The notes under the pieces: generated by a model | The model's input: the letters and a program-made list of their open reading frames with translations, nothing else | What the model was told of the DNA's origin: nothing | Database searches by the model: none | Shown here: piece after piece, positions 53,253 to 62,765 of the stretch | Layout: the number at the start of each line of letters is the position of its first letter | Numbering within the stretch: position 1 is the first letter of the stretch | From: an uncultured Eubacterium sp. | GTDB lineage: Bacteria > Bacillota > Clostridia > Lachnospirales > Lachnospiraceae | Assembly: GCA_910584645.1 (NCBI GenBank) | Contig: CAJUAU010000004.1 | Span: 1-64,000 of the forward strand | Reading direction: 5' to 3' | DNA length: 64,000 nucleotides | Program-made: the position numbers and the translations under genes

Positions 53253-53392
53253 ACTAATCCTCCAATCCGAATTTTTTTCCAGTATATCATATGAACGATT
53301 GTTTTTCTATATCACAAATTACAAAATATGTATAAACATTTTATAAAAGATGAGCTGGCACATGACGAAACAGGGGAAAGTTACGCCGAAGG

Positions 53393-55570
53393 CTACCCCT
53401 GCATCTCCAGCTGTGCCTTGACAAGCCGGCAGTAGATCCCTCCCTTCTGGATCAGCTCCTCGTGGGATCCTACTTCTGCCACCTGGTGGCCGTCGATCAC
53501 GATCAGACGGTCCGCATTCTGCAGCGTTGACAGCCGGTGGGCGATAGCAAAGGTCGTCCGCCCCTCCGTAAGACGCTCCAGAGCCTTCTGGATCATAAAT
53601 TCACTCTCCGTATCAAGACTCGCTGTGGCCTCATCCAGGATGAGAAGCCTTGGTTCATTCAGGATGGCACGGGCTATGGCAATACGCTGCCGCTCCCCGC
53701 CGGAGAGACTGTAACCTTTTTCTCCCACATAAGTATTATAACCGTCCGGCGTCTTGCAGATAAAGTCATGGGCATTTGCCAGTTTCGCCGCCCGGACTAC
53801 CTCTTCATAACTGGCATCCGGCCTGGAAAAACGGATGTTATTCAGGATCGTTCCAGAGAACAGAAAGGTCTCCTGCAGCACCACACCGATCTGGGAGTGG
53901 AACCGGTCTGACTTGATCTCTTTGATATCGTGGCCGTCCACCAGAAGATTTCCATCATCCACCTCATAGAGACGCATGATCAGGTTGATCAGCGTGGATT
54001 TTCCAGTTCCTGAAGCACCGACGATACCAATCATCTCTCCCTTGTGGATCTTTAAGTTCAGGTCCTCCAGCACTGGCTGATAGGACTTGTAACCAAAAGT
54101 GGCGTGGCGGAATTCGATCTCGCCTTCCACTTTCAGTTCCACTGGATCTTCCACATCTTCGATAAAGGGTTCCTGCGCCATCACATCATTGATACGCTCA
54201 ATACTGCTGATGAGGTTCATCAGATCCCTTGGCATACTGGTCATCCAGTTCAGATACTGATACAGCAGCTGGGTGTAGGTTATAAACTGCAGCAGTTCCC
54301 CGGTGGTCATCTCACCCTGCAGCACATCCATACCGCCAAAATAGATCACCAGAAACACACCGGCTCCCATCAGAAAATTTACTCCTGGAAAAAATACCGC
54401 CCAGAACACTTCATTTCTCGTCTGCACATGGCAGAATTCTTCGGCGAGATGATTAAACTTACTCTTCTCCGCCTCTTCTTTTCCATAAGACTTTACCACC
54501 CGCATTCCTGATATGACGTCCTGAAGGTTGCTGTTGACATCATCACTTTTTTTCCACTGCAGATGAAAACGGCGGTGGATATTTTTACGAAAAAGATAAG
54601 TGATCACTACCGCAAAAGGGATAAATACAAAACTAAAAAGCGACAGTTTTACACTGAGTGCCAGCATAAAAATAATATCACAGGCAAAGATAAAACATAC
54701 CGTAAACATATTACAGAAAGTCCGCTCCATAAAATCACGGATCTTTCCTGTATCGAATACGATCCGGTTCATCAGCTCTCCCGGACGTCTGTCATTGATA
54801 AAGCTCAGGGAGAGGATCTGGATCTTGGCAAAAAGTTTTTCCCGCAGATCCTTGGCAATCTTTGCCCCCAAAACCGTACAGTAATAGCTTTTCAGTATAT
54901 TGATCACCACGATGCCCACGCTCAGGAAAAACATAATGCCCAGGCAGGTAAATGCCACGCCCATACCTCCGCTTCCATCGGTAAGCACATCATCCACCAG
55001 ATGTTTCTGTACTTCCGGATTTAGAAGTGTCACCACTGCCGCCAGGATCATCAGAGTGATGATACCTACAAAATTCTTCTTGTAGGGGGCTGACATCTTC
55101 AGAAAACTCCTCCAGAAACCGCCCTCCTTAGAACAGTGGGGGCAATATCTGGTGCCCGGTATCGCCCGCCCGCAGTCAGGGCAGATCTTTTCATATTCAT
55201 TGCTGATAACTTCTTCCTCCCTGCCCGAGATCAGAATATTGATCCCACGGGCCACATAGGCATACCGGGACAAATGTTTGGCAGAATACTGTACGATGTA
55301 CCGCTGCACCCCATTGTGTTCCAGCACCAGAAGCCCACAGCCGATCTTCGCCTCCGCCCGGGCATTCCGGCACTCCGAGAGGCGGATTTTTTCTTTTAGC
55401 TCCCCTTTCTGGATCACCCAGAGATGCTTTGTGCTGACTGCCACATAAGAATCTGGCAGCCATCTGTTGTTCTCTGCCACATCAAAGGGAACGGTATAAT
55501 ATATTCGTTCTCCCTGCTCCAGCTGGATACAGGAAGCTGCCGATTCTGGCAGATTAAATTGTAATATCAT
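53393..55570 (-). CDS. ABC exporter with extra N-terminal domain and zinc ribbon
   Basis: About 725 residues from the ATG at 55570 (GGAGGAT upstream; an ATG four codons earlier lies inside that site). Residues about 1-125 form an unusual beta-rich domain. A four-Cys zinc ribbon (CPDCGRAIPGTRYCPHC) near 130-147 comes before six membrane helices and an ATPase with GASGTGKST, LSGGERQRIAIARA, LILDEATAS and AIAHRLSTL. The same N-terminal layout occurs in the other ABC gene of this cluster, so the two probably form a heterodimer. Substrate unknown; similar pairs with DUF1854 have been linked to cyanophycin metabolism in other bacteria. Confidence 0.85.
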   Translation of the reverse strand: MILQFNLPESAASCIQLEQGERIYYTVPFDVAENNRWLPDSYVAVSTKHLWVIQKGELKEKIRLSECRNARAEAKIGCGLLVLEHNGVQRYIVQYSAKHLSRYAYVARGINILISGREEEVISNEYEKICPDCGRAIPGTRYCPHCSKEGGFWRSFLKMSAPYKKNFVGIITLMILAAVVTLLNPEVQKHLVDDVLTDGSGGMGVAFTCLGIMFFLSVGIVVINILKSYYCTVLGAKIAKDLREKLFAKIQILSLSFINDRRPGELMNRIVFDTGKIRDFMERTFCNMFTVCFIFACDIIFMLALSVKLSLFSFVFIPFAVVITYLFRKNIHRRFHLQWKKSDDVNSNLQDVISGMRVVKSYGKEEAEKSKFNHLAEEFCHVQTRNEVFWAVFFPGVNFLMGAGVFLVIYFGGMDVLQGEMTTGELLQFITYTQLLYQYLNWMTSMPRDLMNLISSIERINDVMAQEPFIEDVEDPVELKVEGEIEFRHATFGYKSYQPVLEDLNLKIHKGEMIGIVGASGTGKSTLINLIMRLYEVDDGNLLVDGHDIKEIKSDRFHSQIGVVLQETFLFSGTILNNIRFSRPDASYEEVVRAAKLANAHDFICKTPDGYNTYVGEKGYSLSGGERQRIAIARAILNEPRLLILDEATASLDTESEFMIQKALERLTEGRTTFAIAHRLSTLQNADRLIVIDGHQVAEVGSHEELIQKGGIYCRLVKAQLEMQG

Positions 55571-55571
55571 T

Positions 55572-55743
55572 ACATCCTCCATTCAGGAGCGTATGCGACG
55601 AGACGACGAGAAATTCGCGAAAGCGATTTCTCGTCTGTCATCAATACTATTTGTGAGCGCTCCAAAGAACCAAAGGTTCTTCTCACAAATAGTTGTGTGA
55701 AAAATTAGCTATCGAGCTTATTTTTCACACATCCTCCATTCAG
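55572..55743. repeat. Triple-hairpin element bounded by 15-bp direct repeats
   Basis: An exact 15-bp repeat (55572-55586 and 55729-55743) encloses three strong consecutive hairpins. Hairpin 1 is 55605-55618 with 55623-55635, with one bulged base and a GAAA loop. Hairpin 2 is 55647-55657 with 55682-55692, with a nested 7-bp stem at 55665-55681. Hairpin 3 is a 17-bp stem at 55694-55710 with 55715-55731, with one mismatch. The repeated 15 bases contain the ribosome site of the ABC gene. It resembles a small mobile or REP-like insert, or an RNA-processing element. Confidence 0.75.
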
Positions 55744-55754
55744 AAACATAGCAT

Positions 55755-56297
55755 TTACAGGAACAGATCCAGCTTCCGCTGTTCTTTCTGAGACAGCTGG
55801 AATACATCCGGTATCTCAAACCGGTTTTCATCCAGATCCGTGATCAGCAGCCTGCTGTCCGTCAGGCGCACCACGGCATTCCCCCCCATATTGATCGTAA
55901 ACCGGCACTCTCCACGGTCCGTCATCACATGAAAATATGCGTAGCCGTACTCGTCTTTGATGTCCATGATCTTCTGGATCACCGGCGTAAAATAATGAAG
56001 GTTCAATTGCTGCTCCAGCATCTTCCTGGTATCTTTCGATACCTGTTTCATATCCGCGATCACTCCAATCTCCTTGGAGCGTTCCTCCACCGTCCGGATG
56101 GAAATAAACTGATCCGGCTCAGTAAAGGGGAACAGGCGGATCACCTGCACCCGGTCCCATTTTTTCCCGTCGTATTCCAGACTCACAAACCCGCCTTCTG
56201 TCCTCTGAAACACTGCATTCTCCTTCGTCAGATAATGGAGTGCTGTCATCTCTTCTACTTCTTTTTCCATCTGCTCTATTTTAAATTCATCTGCCAT
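55755..56297 (-). CDS. DUF1854 protein, ABC-transporter accessory
   Basis: 180 residues. FPFTEPDQFISIR, LHYFTPVIQKI, RGECRFTINMGGNAVV, RLLITDLDENRFEIPD and a C-terminal QRKLDLFL match DUF1854. The family is encoded beside ABC transporters of the kind seen on both sides here. It starts one base after the stop of the upstream ABC gene, so it is co-translated. No membrane helix; probably cytoplasmic. Confidence 0.75.
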   Translation of the reverse strand: MADEFKIEQMEKEVEEMTALHYLTKENAVFQRTEGGFVSLEYDGKKWDRVQVIRLFPFTEPDQFISIRTVEERSKEIGVIADMKQVSKDTRKMLEQQLNLHYFTPVIQKIMDIKDEYGYAYFHVMTDRGECRFTINMGGNAVVRLTDSRLLITDLDENRFEIPDVFQLSQKEQRKLDLFL

Positions 56298-56298
56298 A

Positions 56299-58632
56299 TT
56301 ACATCTCTCCTTTCAGTGCCAGGGATTTGGTCTGAAGCTCCATCAGCTTAAAATATATGCCTCCCAGAGCTTCCAATTCACGATGCGTCCCCTCTTCCAC
56401 GATCTTTCCGTTGTCAATGACTACCAAACGGTCTGCATCCCGCAGCGTTGACAGCCGGTGGGCGATGGACAATGTAGTCCGCCCCTTCACCAGATAATCC
56501 AGGGATTTCTGGATGGCTTTCTCCGTCTCCGTATCTACACTTGCGGTCGCTTCATCCAGGATCAGTATCTTGGGATTCGCCAGGATCGCCCGGGCGATGG
56601 AGATACGCTGCTTTTCTCCGCCGGAAAGATCCTTTCCAGAAGCTCCGATCACCGTATCATAGCCGTCCGGCATATTGGAGATAAATTCATGGGCGCTGGC
56701 CAGCATCGCCGCCTGAATGATATCTGCTCTTGTGGCATCAGGATTGGCATAGGCAATATTATCTGCCACCGTTCCCATAAAAATATACGTGTCCTGGGAT
56801 ACCATCGCCACATTTCTCCGAAGATCATGGAAAGCGATCTCTTTGACGTCCACACCGTCCAGGGAAATACTCCCCTCATTGGTATCATACAGCCGGGAGA
56901 TAAGATTTACCAGTGTCGTTTTGCCGGCACCGGAACGTCCCACGATTCCCAGCATCTCTCCTTCTTTCACATGAAGGCAGATATCTTTAAGTACTGGATT
57001 ATTGATATCGTATCCAAAAGTCACATGATCCAGCGTGATCTCCCCTCTCGGCTCAGCCATATGTACAGGGTTTTCGATCTCCTGGATCTCCGGCACGGCA
57101 TCCATAATTTCAAACATACGCTGGGCCGCATTGATGCTGTTGGACCACATATGGAATACTCTTGAGAAAAAGTTCATCGGCCCATTCAGCTGTCCCACAT
57201 ACCCCACAAAAGTGATCAGTACACCCAGCTCCACACTTCCGGTATTCAAAAGGAGGATCACCCCCAGGATCCATACCCAGATGTTGGAAACTTCCTGTAC
57301 CAGATTATAAAGTATCGTAAACCGGTTATTATATTTAACGATACGGACCTCCGCATCCCTCAGATGATCATTGGGCCCCTCAAAGCGGGCATTTTCCTGC
57401 TCCTGCTGCCCAAAGGCCTTTACCACCCTGGCTCCCGTCAGGTTATCATTGACACGGCTGTTGACCGTCCGCTCCGCGCGGTGGCGTCTGCCAAACAGAC
57501 TCCACAATTTTGGCTTGAGTTTCACACTCATGATCACCAGAAGCGGTAAAAGAACACATGCCACCAGCGCCATCTGCCAGTTCAACCGGAACATTACCGT
57601 AAAGGAGGCGATGATCGTAAATCCATGTACAAATATGTAAGGAAATCCATCCAGGAAAAAATCCGTTACACGGTCTGCGTCACTGAGCACCCTGGTCATC
57701 AGGCTTCCTGTCTGCTTACTGGTAAAAAAACCTATGGAAAGATTTCCCATAGAAGAAAATACGTCCTGCTTCATATCCCGGATCGTAGAAGCAACAACCT
57801 GTGCCATCAGGGCTCCCTGTACCAGCGCTACCCCCTGCTGCACCAGCTTCGACAGCACCATCACTGCTACCAGAAGCAGCAGAGCCAGCCCATACTCCCC
57901 GGCTATGCCAAACTGCTTTAAAAAGCCATTATCCATCTTCAATACCTTATCATACAAAATAGTACCATTGAGATAAGGCCAGACCAGATTCAGTCCCGCC
58001 GCCGCAAAATAGCAGAAAAACAATGTGATAAATTTCCATTTGTAACGGAAAAAGTACCCCATGGTCCGGGTAAAAATAGACCTTTTATTCATACATTTCG
58101 GGCAGATCTTCCGCTTGGGATCCGGATACATGGTACCGCAAACCGGACAATATTCTGTCTGTTCTTCCTGCACCTCTGCCGAAGCCTCCACCTCGTCTGC
58201 CGCGCCGGGATATTTTTTCAGCTTGCGGTAACTCTTTAGAAAAAGATTCATCTGCTCCAGATAGAGATTGGTCAGCGCCCCGATGCGAAGGGGAACCTCC
58301 CCGCGGAATATTGTCACCAGATTAGTAGCCACCTGTCTCTCGATCCGCATATGGGAAGTTTCTTCCAGAGGCAGAAGCCGGTAAGCATACTCCAGCGTAT
58401 CCTCGCCGTAATCCATATCTTTTGTCCTTGTACCCCGGAAATAACGAACCCGCTTCCCAATGGGCCCGCTGGTCACAATCCCCAGCCTGTCTGCCGTCAA
58501 AAACAGATATCCGCTGATATATTCGCAGTTGTCCGACAAATCCATGGGACATACATCCAAAATATCATCTGCACCAATCCCCTCCGGCTTCAGCATCTGA
58601 AGCACCCGGGATGGTAATCGGTTTTCTTTCAT
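56299..58632 (-). CDS. ABC exporter with extra N-terminal domain and zinc ribbon, partner subunit
   Basis: About 777 residues from the ATG at 58632 (GGAGG upstream; a longer frame adds nine unlikely residues). The N-terminal domain (about 1-150, YISGYLFLTADRLGIV) and a zinc ribbon (CPVCG...CPKC) near 160-185 mirror the other subunit. Six membrane helices and an ATPase follow with GRSGAGKTT, LSGGEKQRISIARA, LILDEATASVDT and SIAHRLSTL. It heads the ABC-DUF1854-ABC run. Confidence 0.87.
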   Translation of the reverse strand: MKENRLPSRVLQMLKPEGIGADDILDVCPMDLSDNCEYISGYLFLTADRLGIVTSGPIGKRVRYFRGTRTKDMDYGEDTLEYAYRLLPLEETSHMRIERQVATNLVTIFRGEVPLRIGALTNLYLEQMNLFLKSYRKLKKYPGAADEVEASAEVQEEQTEYCPVCGTMYPDPKRKICPKCMNKRSIFTRTMGYFFRYKWKFITLFFCYFAAAGLNLVWPYLNGTILYDKVLKMDNGFLKQFGIAGEYGLALLLLVAVMVLSKLVQQGVALVQGALMAQVVASTIRDMKQDVFSSMGNLSIGFFTSKQTGSLMTRVLSDADRVTDFFLDGFPYIFVHGFTIIASFTVMFRLNWQMALVACVLLPLLVIMSVKLKPKLWSLFGRRHRAERTVNSRVNDNLTGARVVKAFGQQEQENARFEGPNDHLRDAEVRIVKYNNRFTILYNLVQEVSNIWVWILGVILLLNTGSVELGVLITFVGYVGQLNGPMNFFSRVFHMWSNSINAAQRMFEIMDAVPEIQEIENPVHMAEPRGEITLDHVTFGYDINNPVLKDICLHVKEGEMLGIVGRSGAGKTTLVNLISRLYDTNEGSISLDGVDVKEIAFHDLRRNVAMVSQDTYIFMGTVADNIAYANPDATRADIIQAAMLASAHEFISNMPDGYDTVIGASGKDLSGGEKQRISIARAILANPKILILDEATASVDTETEKAIQKSLDYLVKGRTTLSIAHRLSTLRDADRLVVIDNGKIVEEGTHRELEALGGIYFKLMELQTKSLALKGEM

Positions 58633-58670
58633 AACTTCCTCCATTTCATCATAAACCAAGCTATATTCTG

Positions 58671-58679
58671 ATTATATCA
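58671..58679 (-). promoter_or_regulatory. Extended -10 promoter of the ABC-DUF1854 genes
   Basis: TGATATAAT (58679-58671) is a perfect -10 with an extended TG, 38 bases before the chosen ATG. The expected -35 position reads TTCTGT, which is poor. Confidence 0.5.
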
Positions 58680-58768
58680 TAATCCTCCTGTGCACAGAAA
58701 GGAATGTACTTTCTTGCATAATAGTTGCAATATCCTGCCCCAGGCCCGGCAGCCCAATAGATCAGAAC

Positions 58769-60574
58769 TCACACATATTTACTCGCCTGCGCCTGCCACA
58801 TCTGAGCATATTTTCCATCCCTGGCAACGAGGGAATCGTGGGTTCCCGCCTCGATGATCCTGCCTTTTTCCAGCATAAGGATCCGGTCTGCATGTCTTGT
58901 AGTGGAAAGGCGGTGGGAAATAAATATGACACTTTTGTTCTCCGACGCCTTTGCCATAGAAATGTTCAGCTGGTATTCCGCAATTGGATCCAGCGCACTG
59001 GAAGGCTCATCCAGGATGATCCAGTCACAATCCTTATAGAACACCCGCGCCACTGCCAGCTTCTGGCTCTCCCCGCCGGAAAGGTCCGTGCCCTCCTCAT
59101 CAAATTCTCTGGTCAGTCCTGTATCCACACCATTTTTCATGGACCGGAGCCGTGGATAAAATCCACTCTGACGCAGGGCGGGCACTACATCTGCCTGGGC
59201 AGGCACCTCATCCATCACCACATTCTCAGCAACCGTGGCGGCATAGATCTGATAATCCTGAAATACAGTCCCCATCCGGCTGCGGTACTGTGCCAGGTCA
59301 TAGTTTCGTATATCCACACCATTCAGAAGAATTCTTCCCTCTGTGGGATCGTATAGACGCATCAGAAGCTTGATCAGTGTAGTCTTTCCGGCACCATTGT
59401 ATCCCACGAGGGCAATCTTTTCCCTGGGCGCGATAGAAAAGGAAACCCGATGGATGATATCCCCATCTTTCTCATTATAAGCAAAGGACACGTCTTCAAA
59501 CCGGATCTCTCCGATCTCTTCCGGCACAGGCAGATCCTTCTCACTCACTACTTTAGCCTCATAGGCTAGAAAATTCCGGATCTTTTCTACATAAAGGGCC
59601 GTTTCCACCGCCGTGGGAGGAAGATCTGACAAAATCCTGAGTCCATTTCTCAAACTTCCTGCGGAATTGTACAGCACTACCAGACCGCTAAAGGAAAGTG
59701 CCTTTCTGACCGCTGCCTGGAATACCAGATATCCCAGATAAATACCATCAAAAATGAAATCACTGAACACATACCCCGTCAGAAAGTCCAACAGCCACAG
59801 TTTCTTACACTCCTCTTTCTTACACTGATAAATCTTCTTGTTCGTCTCCTCAAAATCCTTGTGCATCCTTCCCGAAACTTTCCGGTTGAGCCGGAGCTCT
59901 TTGGCATAAGCACTGAGATAAAAAACACGGTGTACATACTGCCTCTTTTTATTCAGCGGATTGATCTTAAGATTCAGCCGGAACCGGATCTTATTGGCGA
60001 TGCTGTGGATCAGAAAACTTCCCACAAAAGACACCAGCACAAACAGGACCGAGACAGAATCTTTCAGAAGAAAATATGTACCATAACTAAAAAATATCAC
60101 AAGTCCGGAAACCAGCATACCGATGAGATTCACTGTACGGTCAATGGAATTTTTTGATTCTGACACCGCCAGCACAAATTCATTATAATATTCCGGATCG
60201 TCATAACAGGCGATATCCAGGCTCCCCGCCTTTTCATATAGCAGGAATTTCAGCTTCTTTTCGATCTTTGGCATACAGATCTCTGCCACCACGGAGTTGA
60301 AAACAGCAGAATACAAACCAGAAAACGCCAGGAGGCCGAACAGGAACAACATAAAATACAGTACCTCCCGAAATGGTTTCCCAAACTCCGCCGCCTCCAG
60401 TACAAATCCAATGCCCAGTGTATGTTCCACAAAGATCAGACCATTATGCCGGATCTTTTCAAATATCAACATAATGCCATAAAGCGGCGATGCCTGAAAG
60501 ACCAGTCTGGTCATAAACCATGTATTGGCAAAAGTCTTTTTTACCGAAAGATTCATTTTTTTATCCGATCGCAT
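58769..60574 (-). CDS. ABC exporter, second subunit of the peptide-associated pair
   Basis: About 601 residues from the ATG at 60574, which has GGAGGT eight bases upstream and lies 14 bases inside the end of the partner gene; a longer open frame is an overlap artefact. About five to six membrane helices precede an ATPase with GYNGAGKTT, DLSGGESQKLAVAR, WIILDEPSSALDP and FISHRLST. Walker motifs are complete. Together with the overlapping upstream subunit it forms a heterodimeric exporter, probably for a peptide; the small peptide gene upstream is the natural candidate cargo, by inference only. Confidence 0.85.
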   Translation of the reverse strand: MRSDKKMNLSVKKTFANTWFMTRLVFQASPLYGIMLIFEKIRHNGLIFVEHTLGIGFVLEAAEFGKPFREVLYFMLFLFGLLAFSGLYSAVFNSVVAEICMPKIEKKLKFLLYEKAGSLDIACYDDPEYYNEFVLAVSESKNSIDRTVNLIGMLVSGLVIFFSYGTYFLLKDSVSVLFVLVSFVGSFLIHSIANKIRFRLNLKINPLNKKRQYVHRVFYLSAYAKELRLNRKVSGRMHKDFEETNKKIYQCKKEECKKLWLLDFLTGYVFSDFIFDGIYLGYLVFQAAVRKALSFSGLVVLYNSAGSLRNGLRILSDLPPTAVETALYVEKIRNFLAYEAKVVSEKDLPVPEEIGEIRFEDVSFAYNEKDGDIIHRVSFSIAPREKIALVGYNGAGKTTLIKLLMRLYDPTEGRILLNGVDIRNYDLAQYRSRMGTVFQDYQIYAATVAENVVMDEVPAQADVVPALRQSGFYPRLRSMKNGVDTGLTREFDEEGTDLSGGESQKLAVARVFYKDCDWIILDEPSSALDPIAEYQLNISMAKASENKSVIFISHRLSTTRHADRILMLEKGRIIEAGTHDSLVARDGKYAQMWQAQASKYV

Positions 60575-62414
60575 CCCATTCCACCTCCAAATCTGATTCC
60601 TCCGGCTGATAATTCTTCGCCTGCATCTGGTACATCCGGGCATATTTCCCATTCTGCCCCATCAGCTCCTCATGGGTTCCCTGCTCGATCAGGCGTCCCT
60701 CTTCCAGCATATATACCATATCCGCATCCTTTACCGAGGACAGACGGTGAGAGATAAAAAACATGATATGATCCCGGCTCTCTTCCAGGATCGCCTGAAA
60801 CAGATCGTATTCGGCGATGGGGTCCAGGGCGCTGGAAGGTTCGTCAAACACCTTGACTGGCGCCGGGTTGGCAAAAGCTCTCGCCACGACGATCTTCTGG
60901 TACTCACCACCAGAGAGTACTGCCCCCTCCTCCTCAAACTCTTTTGTCAGCATCGTGTGGATGCCCTGGGGAAGGCTCATCACCTTCTCATAAACCCCTG
61001 CCCGCTTCAATGCCTCCACTGTCACAGTCTCCGGATCCTCCACCTGACGTTCCATCAGGATATTATCCATGACACTGTAGGCAAAGATCTTATAATCCTG
61101 GAATGCCGCCGCAAATAAATTCCGATATGCCTCCAGATCATACTCCCTGATATCCCTGCCATTCACAAGGATCTCCCCCGCATCCGGGTCATAGAGACGG
61201 AACAACAATTTTAGGATCGTGGTTTTGCCAGCTCCATTGTGTCCTACCAGCGCCACAGATTCATTTTTTCCAATCTTGAATGAAAGATCGTGGATCACCT
61301 CTTTTCCTCCCCGGTAGGAAAAAGATACGTGACAGAATTCGATACTTTTAATCTCCCGATCCGGCAGATCTCCCTTGGCATCCTCCGGAATCTTCTCTTC
61401 GTAGGACATAAAAGTTCGTATATTGTATACAAACATCCCATTCTGGCTGCAGGACATCATGGAGTTGCCAATGCGCACAAGGATCCAGGACGCGGTCACC
61501 ATCATACTGGACAGGATCGACAGATCCGCCAGGCTCAGCCGGTGTACCACCATTGTCTGATAGGCTCCATACAACAAAAGGCCCTCAAAAATAATGATAT
61601 AAGACAGATAGAACTGCAGAAACGCGCTGGGGATTAGTCTGCTTATGTAAGATTTCACCACCTGGATCCGGTGTGCCACTGCTTCCTCATAGGTGCGCTT
61701 CAGTACCTGGAATATATTAGAAAGCCGCATCTCCTTTGCATATTCCCCCAGATACATCACCCGGTTTACATACTCTGTCTTCCGGTTATCCGGCGTCACC
61801 TCGCGGTATATCGCAAAATTCAGCTTATTCATTATCGTTCCAAATACAAAAGATCCCACGATGGGTGACAATACAAACAGCAGCATTTTCGGATCCATCC
61901 GGTACATCAATACATAAGTGGAGATCCCTGCAATGGCAGCACAGATAATGTTAGTCATCTCCCAGACAATCTTCGTCATCTTCTCACATGCCTGGTCCAC
62001 CGCCATGGTATAGCGGTTGTAAAACTCTGTATCCTCAAAACACTCCAGCTCTACATTTTCCGCCTTGTGGTAAAATACGGAATACATCCTCTGATACAAT
62101 TCCACCTCTTTGAGGGGTCTCACCACCCGGTACACATATCTGTCATAAAGTACGAGCACACACATAAGCACTGACACCATACCGATATAAAAATACACTG
62201 TGGAAACAGCCCCGCCTCCTGTCACTGCCTGAATGATATAACGGATAAAATAGGCACTGTAAAACACCCAGATAAAATAACCGATAGCATTGCTGAAAAA
62301 TGCATGGATCACATAACTTTTACTCATGGACCACACAAACCCCAGAGCATAAAAATTATTTTTTAATGTTTCCCAAAACCCAAGTCTTTTGTCTTTCTCT
62401 GATTTCTTACTCAT
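60561..62414 (-). CDS. ABC exporter, first subunit of the peptide-associated pair
   Basis: About 617 residues from the ATG at 62414 (GAGGAGAG upstream). Membrane helices (about 25-300) precede an ATPase with GHNGAGKTT, LSGGEYQKIVVARA, FDEPSSALDP and FISHRLSS. The sequence is clearly related to the next subunit (shared GAGKTT...LFRLYDP and DEPSSALDPIAEY). It is preceded by a strong terminator and a 32-residue peptide gene. No peptidase C39 domain is present, so leader removal, if any, would need another enzyme. Confidence 0.87.
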   Translation of the reverse strand: MSKKSEKDKRLGFWETLKNNFYALGFVWSMSKSYVIHAFFSNAIGYFIWVFYSAYFIRYIIQAVTGGGAVSTVYFYIGMVSVLMCVLVLYDRYVYRVVRPLKEVELYQRMYSVFYHKAENVELECFEDTEFYNRYTMAVDQACEKMTKIVWEMTNIICAAIAGISTYVLMYRMDPKMLLFVLSPIVGSFVFGTIMNKLNFAIYREVTPDNRKTEYVNRVMYLGEYAKEMRLSNIFQVLKRTYEEAVAHRIQVVKSYISRLIPSAFLQFYLSYIIIFEGLLLYGAYQTMVVHRLSLADLSILSSMMVTASWILVRIGNSMMSCSQNGMFVYNIRTFMSYEEKIPEDAKGDLPDREIKSIEFCHVSFSYRGGKEVIHDLSFKIGKNESVALVGHNGAGKTTILKLLFRLYDPDAGEILVNGRDIREYDLEAYRNLFAAAFQDYKIFAYSVMDNILMERQVEDPETVTVEALKRAGVYEKVMSLPQGIHTMLTKEFEEEGAVLSGGEYQKIVVARAFANPAPVKVFDEPSSALDPIAEYDLFQAILEESRDHIMFFISHRLSSVKDADMVYMLEEGRLIEQGTHEELMGQNGKYARMYQMQAKNYQPEESDLEVEWDAIG

Positions 62415-62485
62415 TGTTCTCTCCTCTCTCTGCAAATGATGTCTGTACAACAAGCATATTATTTGACTTTACCTTGCATAAATAG

Positions 62486-62520
62486 AAAAACGGGATTTCT
62501 GATATTCCTCAGAAATCCCG
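62486..62520 (-). terminator. Strong terminator between peptide gene and exporter genes
   Basis: A perfect 12-bp stem (62520-62509 with 62502-62491), 6-base loop and then five T (62490-62486). It lies 57 bases after the peptide stop and 72 bases before the exporter ATG, so most transcripts should end after the peptide gene. Confidence 0.9.
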
Positions 62521-62576
62521 TCATTACGTCCAAGCTCTTCTATTTTTTTACAAAGCAAAGAAAAATTCTCTCCTCA

Positions 62577-62675
62577 CTAAGCCCTGGTAACAGGAGGCTG
62601 GACGATAAGATTTCTGATAAAAGCTGTGCCATTTGGTAAATGAGCATGATTTGTTGTTCTTATTGTTCTGATCAT
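62577..62675 (-). CDS. 32-residue peptide, candidate exported peptide
   Basis: A short gene easily missed by annotation. The ATG at 62675 follows AAAGGAGGTG with a seven-base gap, one of the best ribosome sites in the window. The product begins MIRTIRTTNHAH, contains NGTAFIRN and ends VQPPVTRA. It is basic, Cys-free, has no signal peptide, and its middle is mildly hydrophobic. A strong terminator follows and a pair of ABC exporter genes comes next. I do not recognise the family. It could be a ribosomally made, possibly modified signal or antimicrobial peptide, or a leader peptide controlling the exporter; no modification enzyme is in view. Confidence 0.6.
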   Translation of the reverse strand: MIRTIRTTNHAHLPNGTAFIRNLIVQPPVTRA

Positions 62676-62720
62676 ATCGTCCACCTCCTTTCTAATTTTT
62701 ATTTTGTTATCGTGGTTATT

Positions 62721-62749
62721 ATCCTATCATAGTTATAAATTTATTGCAA
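62721..62749 (-). promoter_or_regulatory. Possible promoter of the peptide gene
   Basis: TTGCAA (62749-62744), 17-bp spacer, TAGGAT (62726-62721), 45 bases before the peptide ATG. Both boxes match consensus at four of six positions, so the call is modest. Confidence 0.4.
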
Positions 62750-62765
62750 GTATTTTTTCGCAATA

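Noticed and set aside
60575..60652. N-terminal extension of the second peptide-associated ABC subunit
   Set aside because: It reads through the end of the partner gene in another frame; GGAGGT supports 60574.
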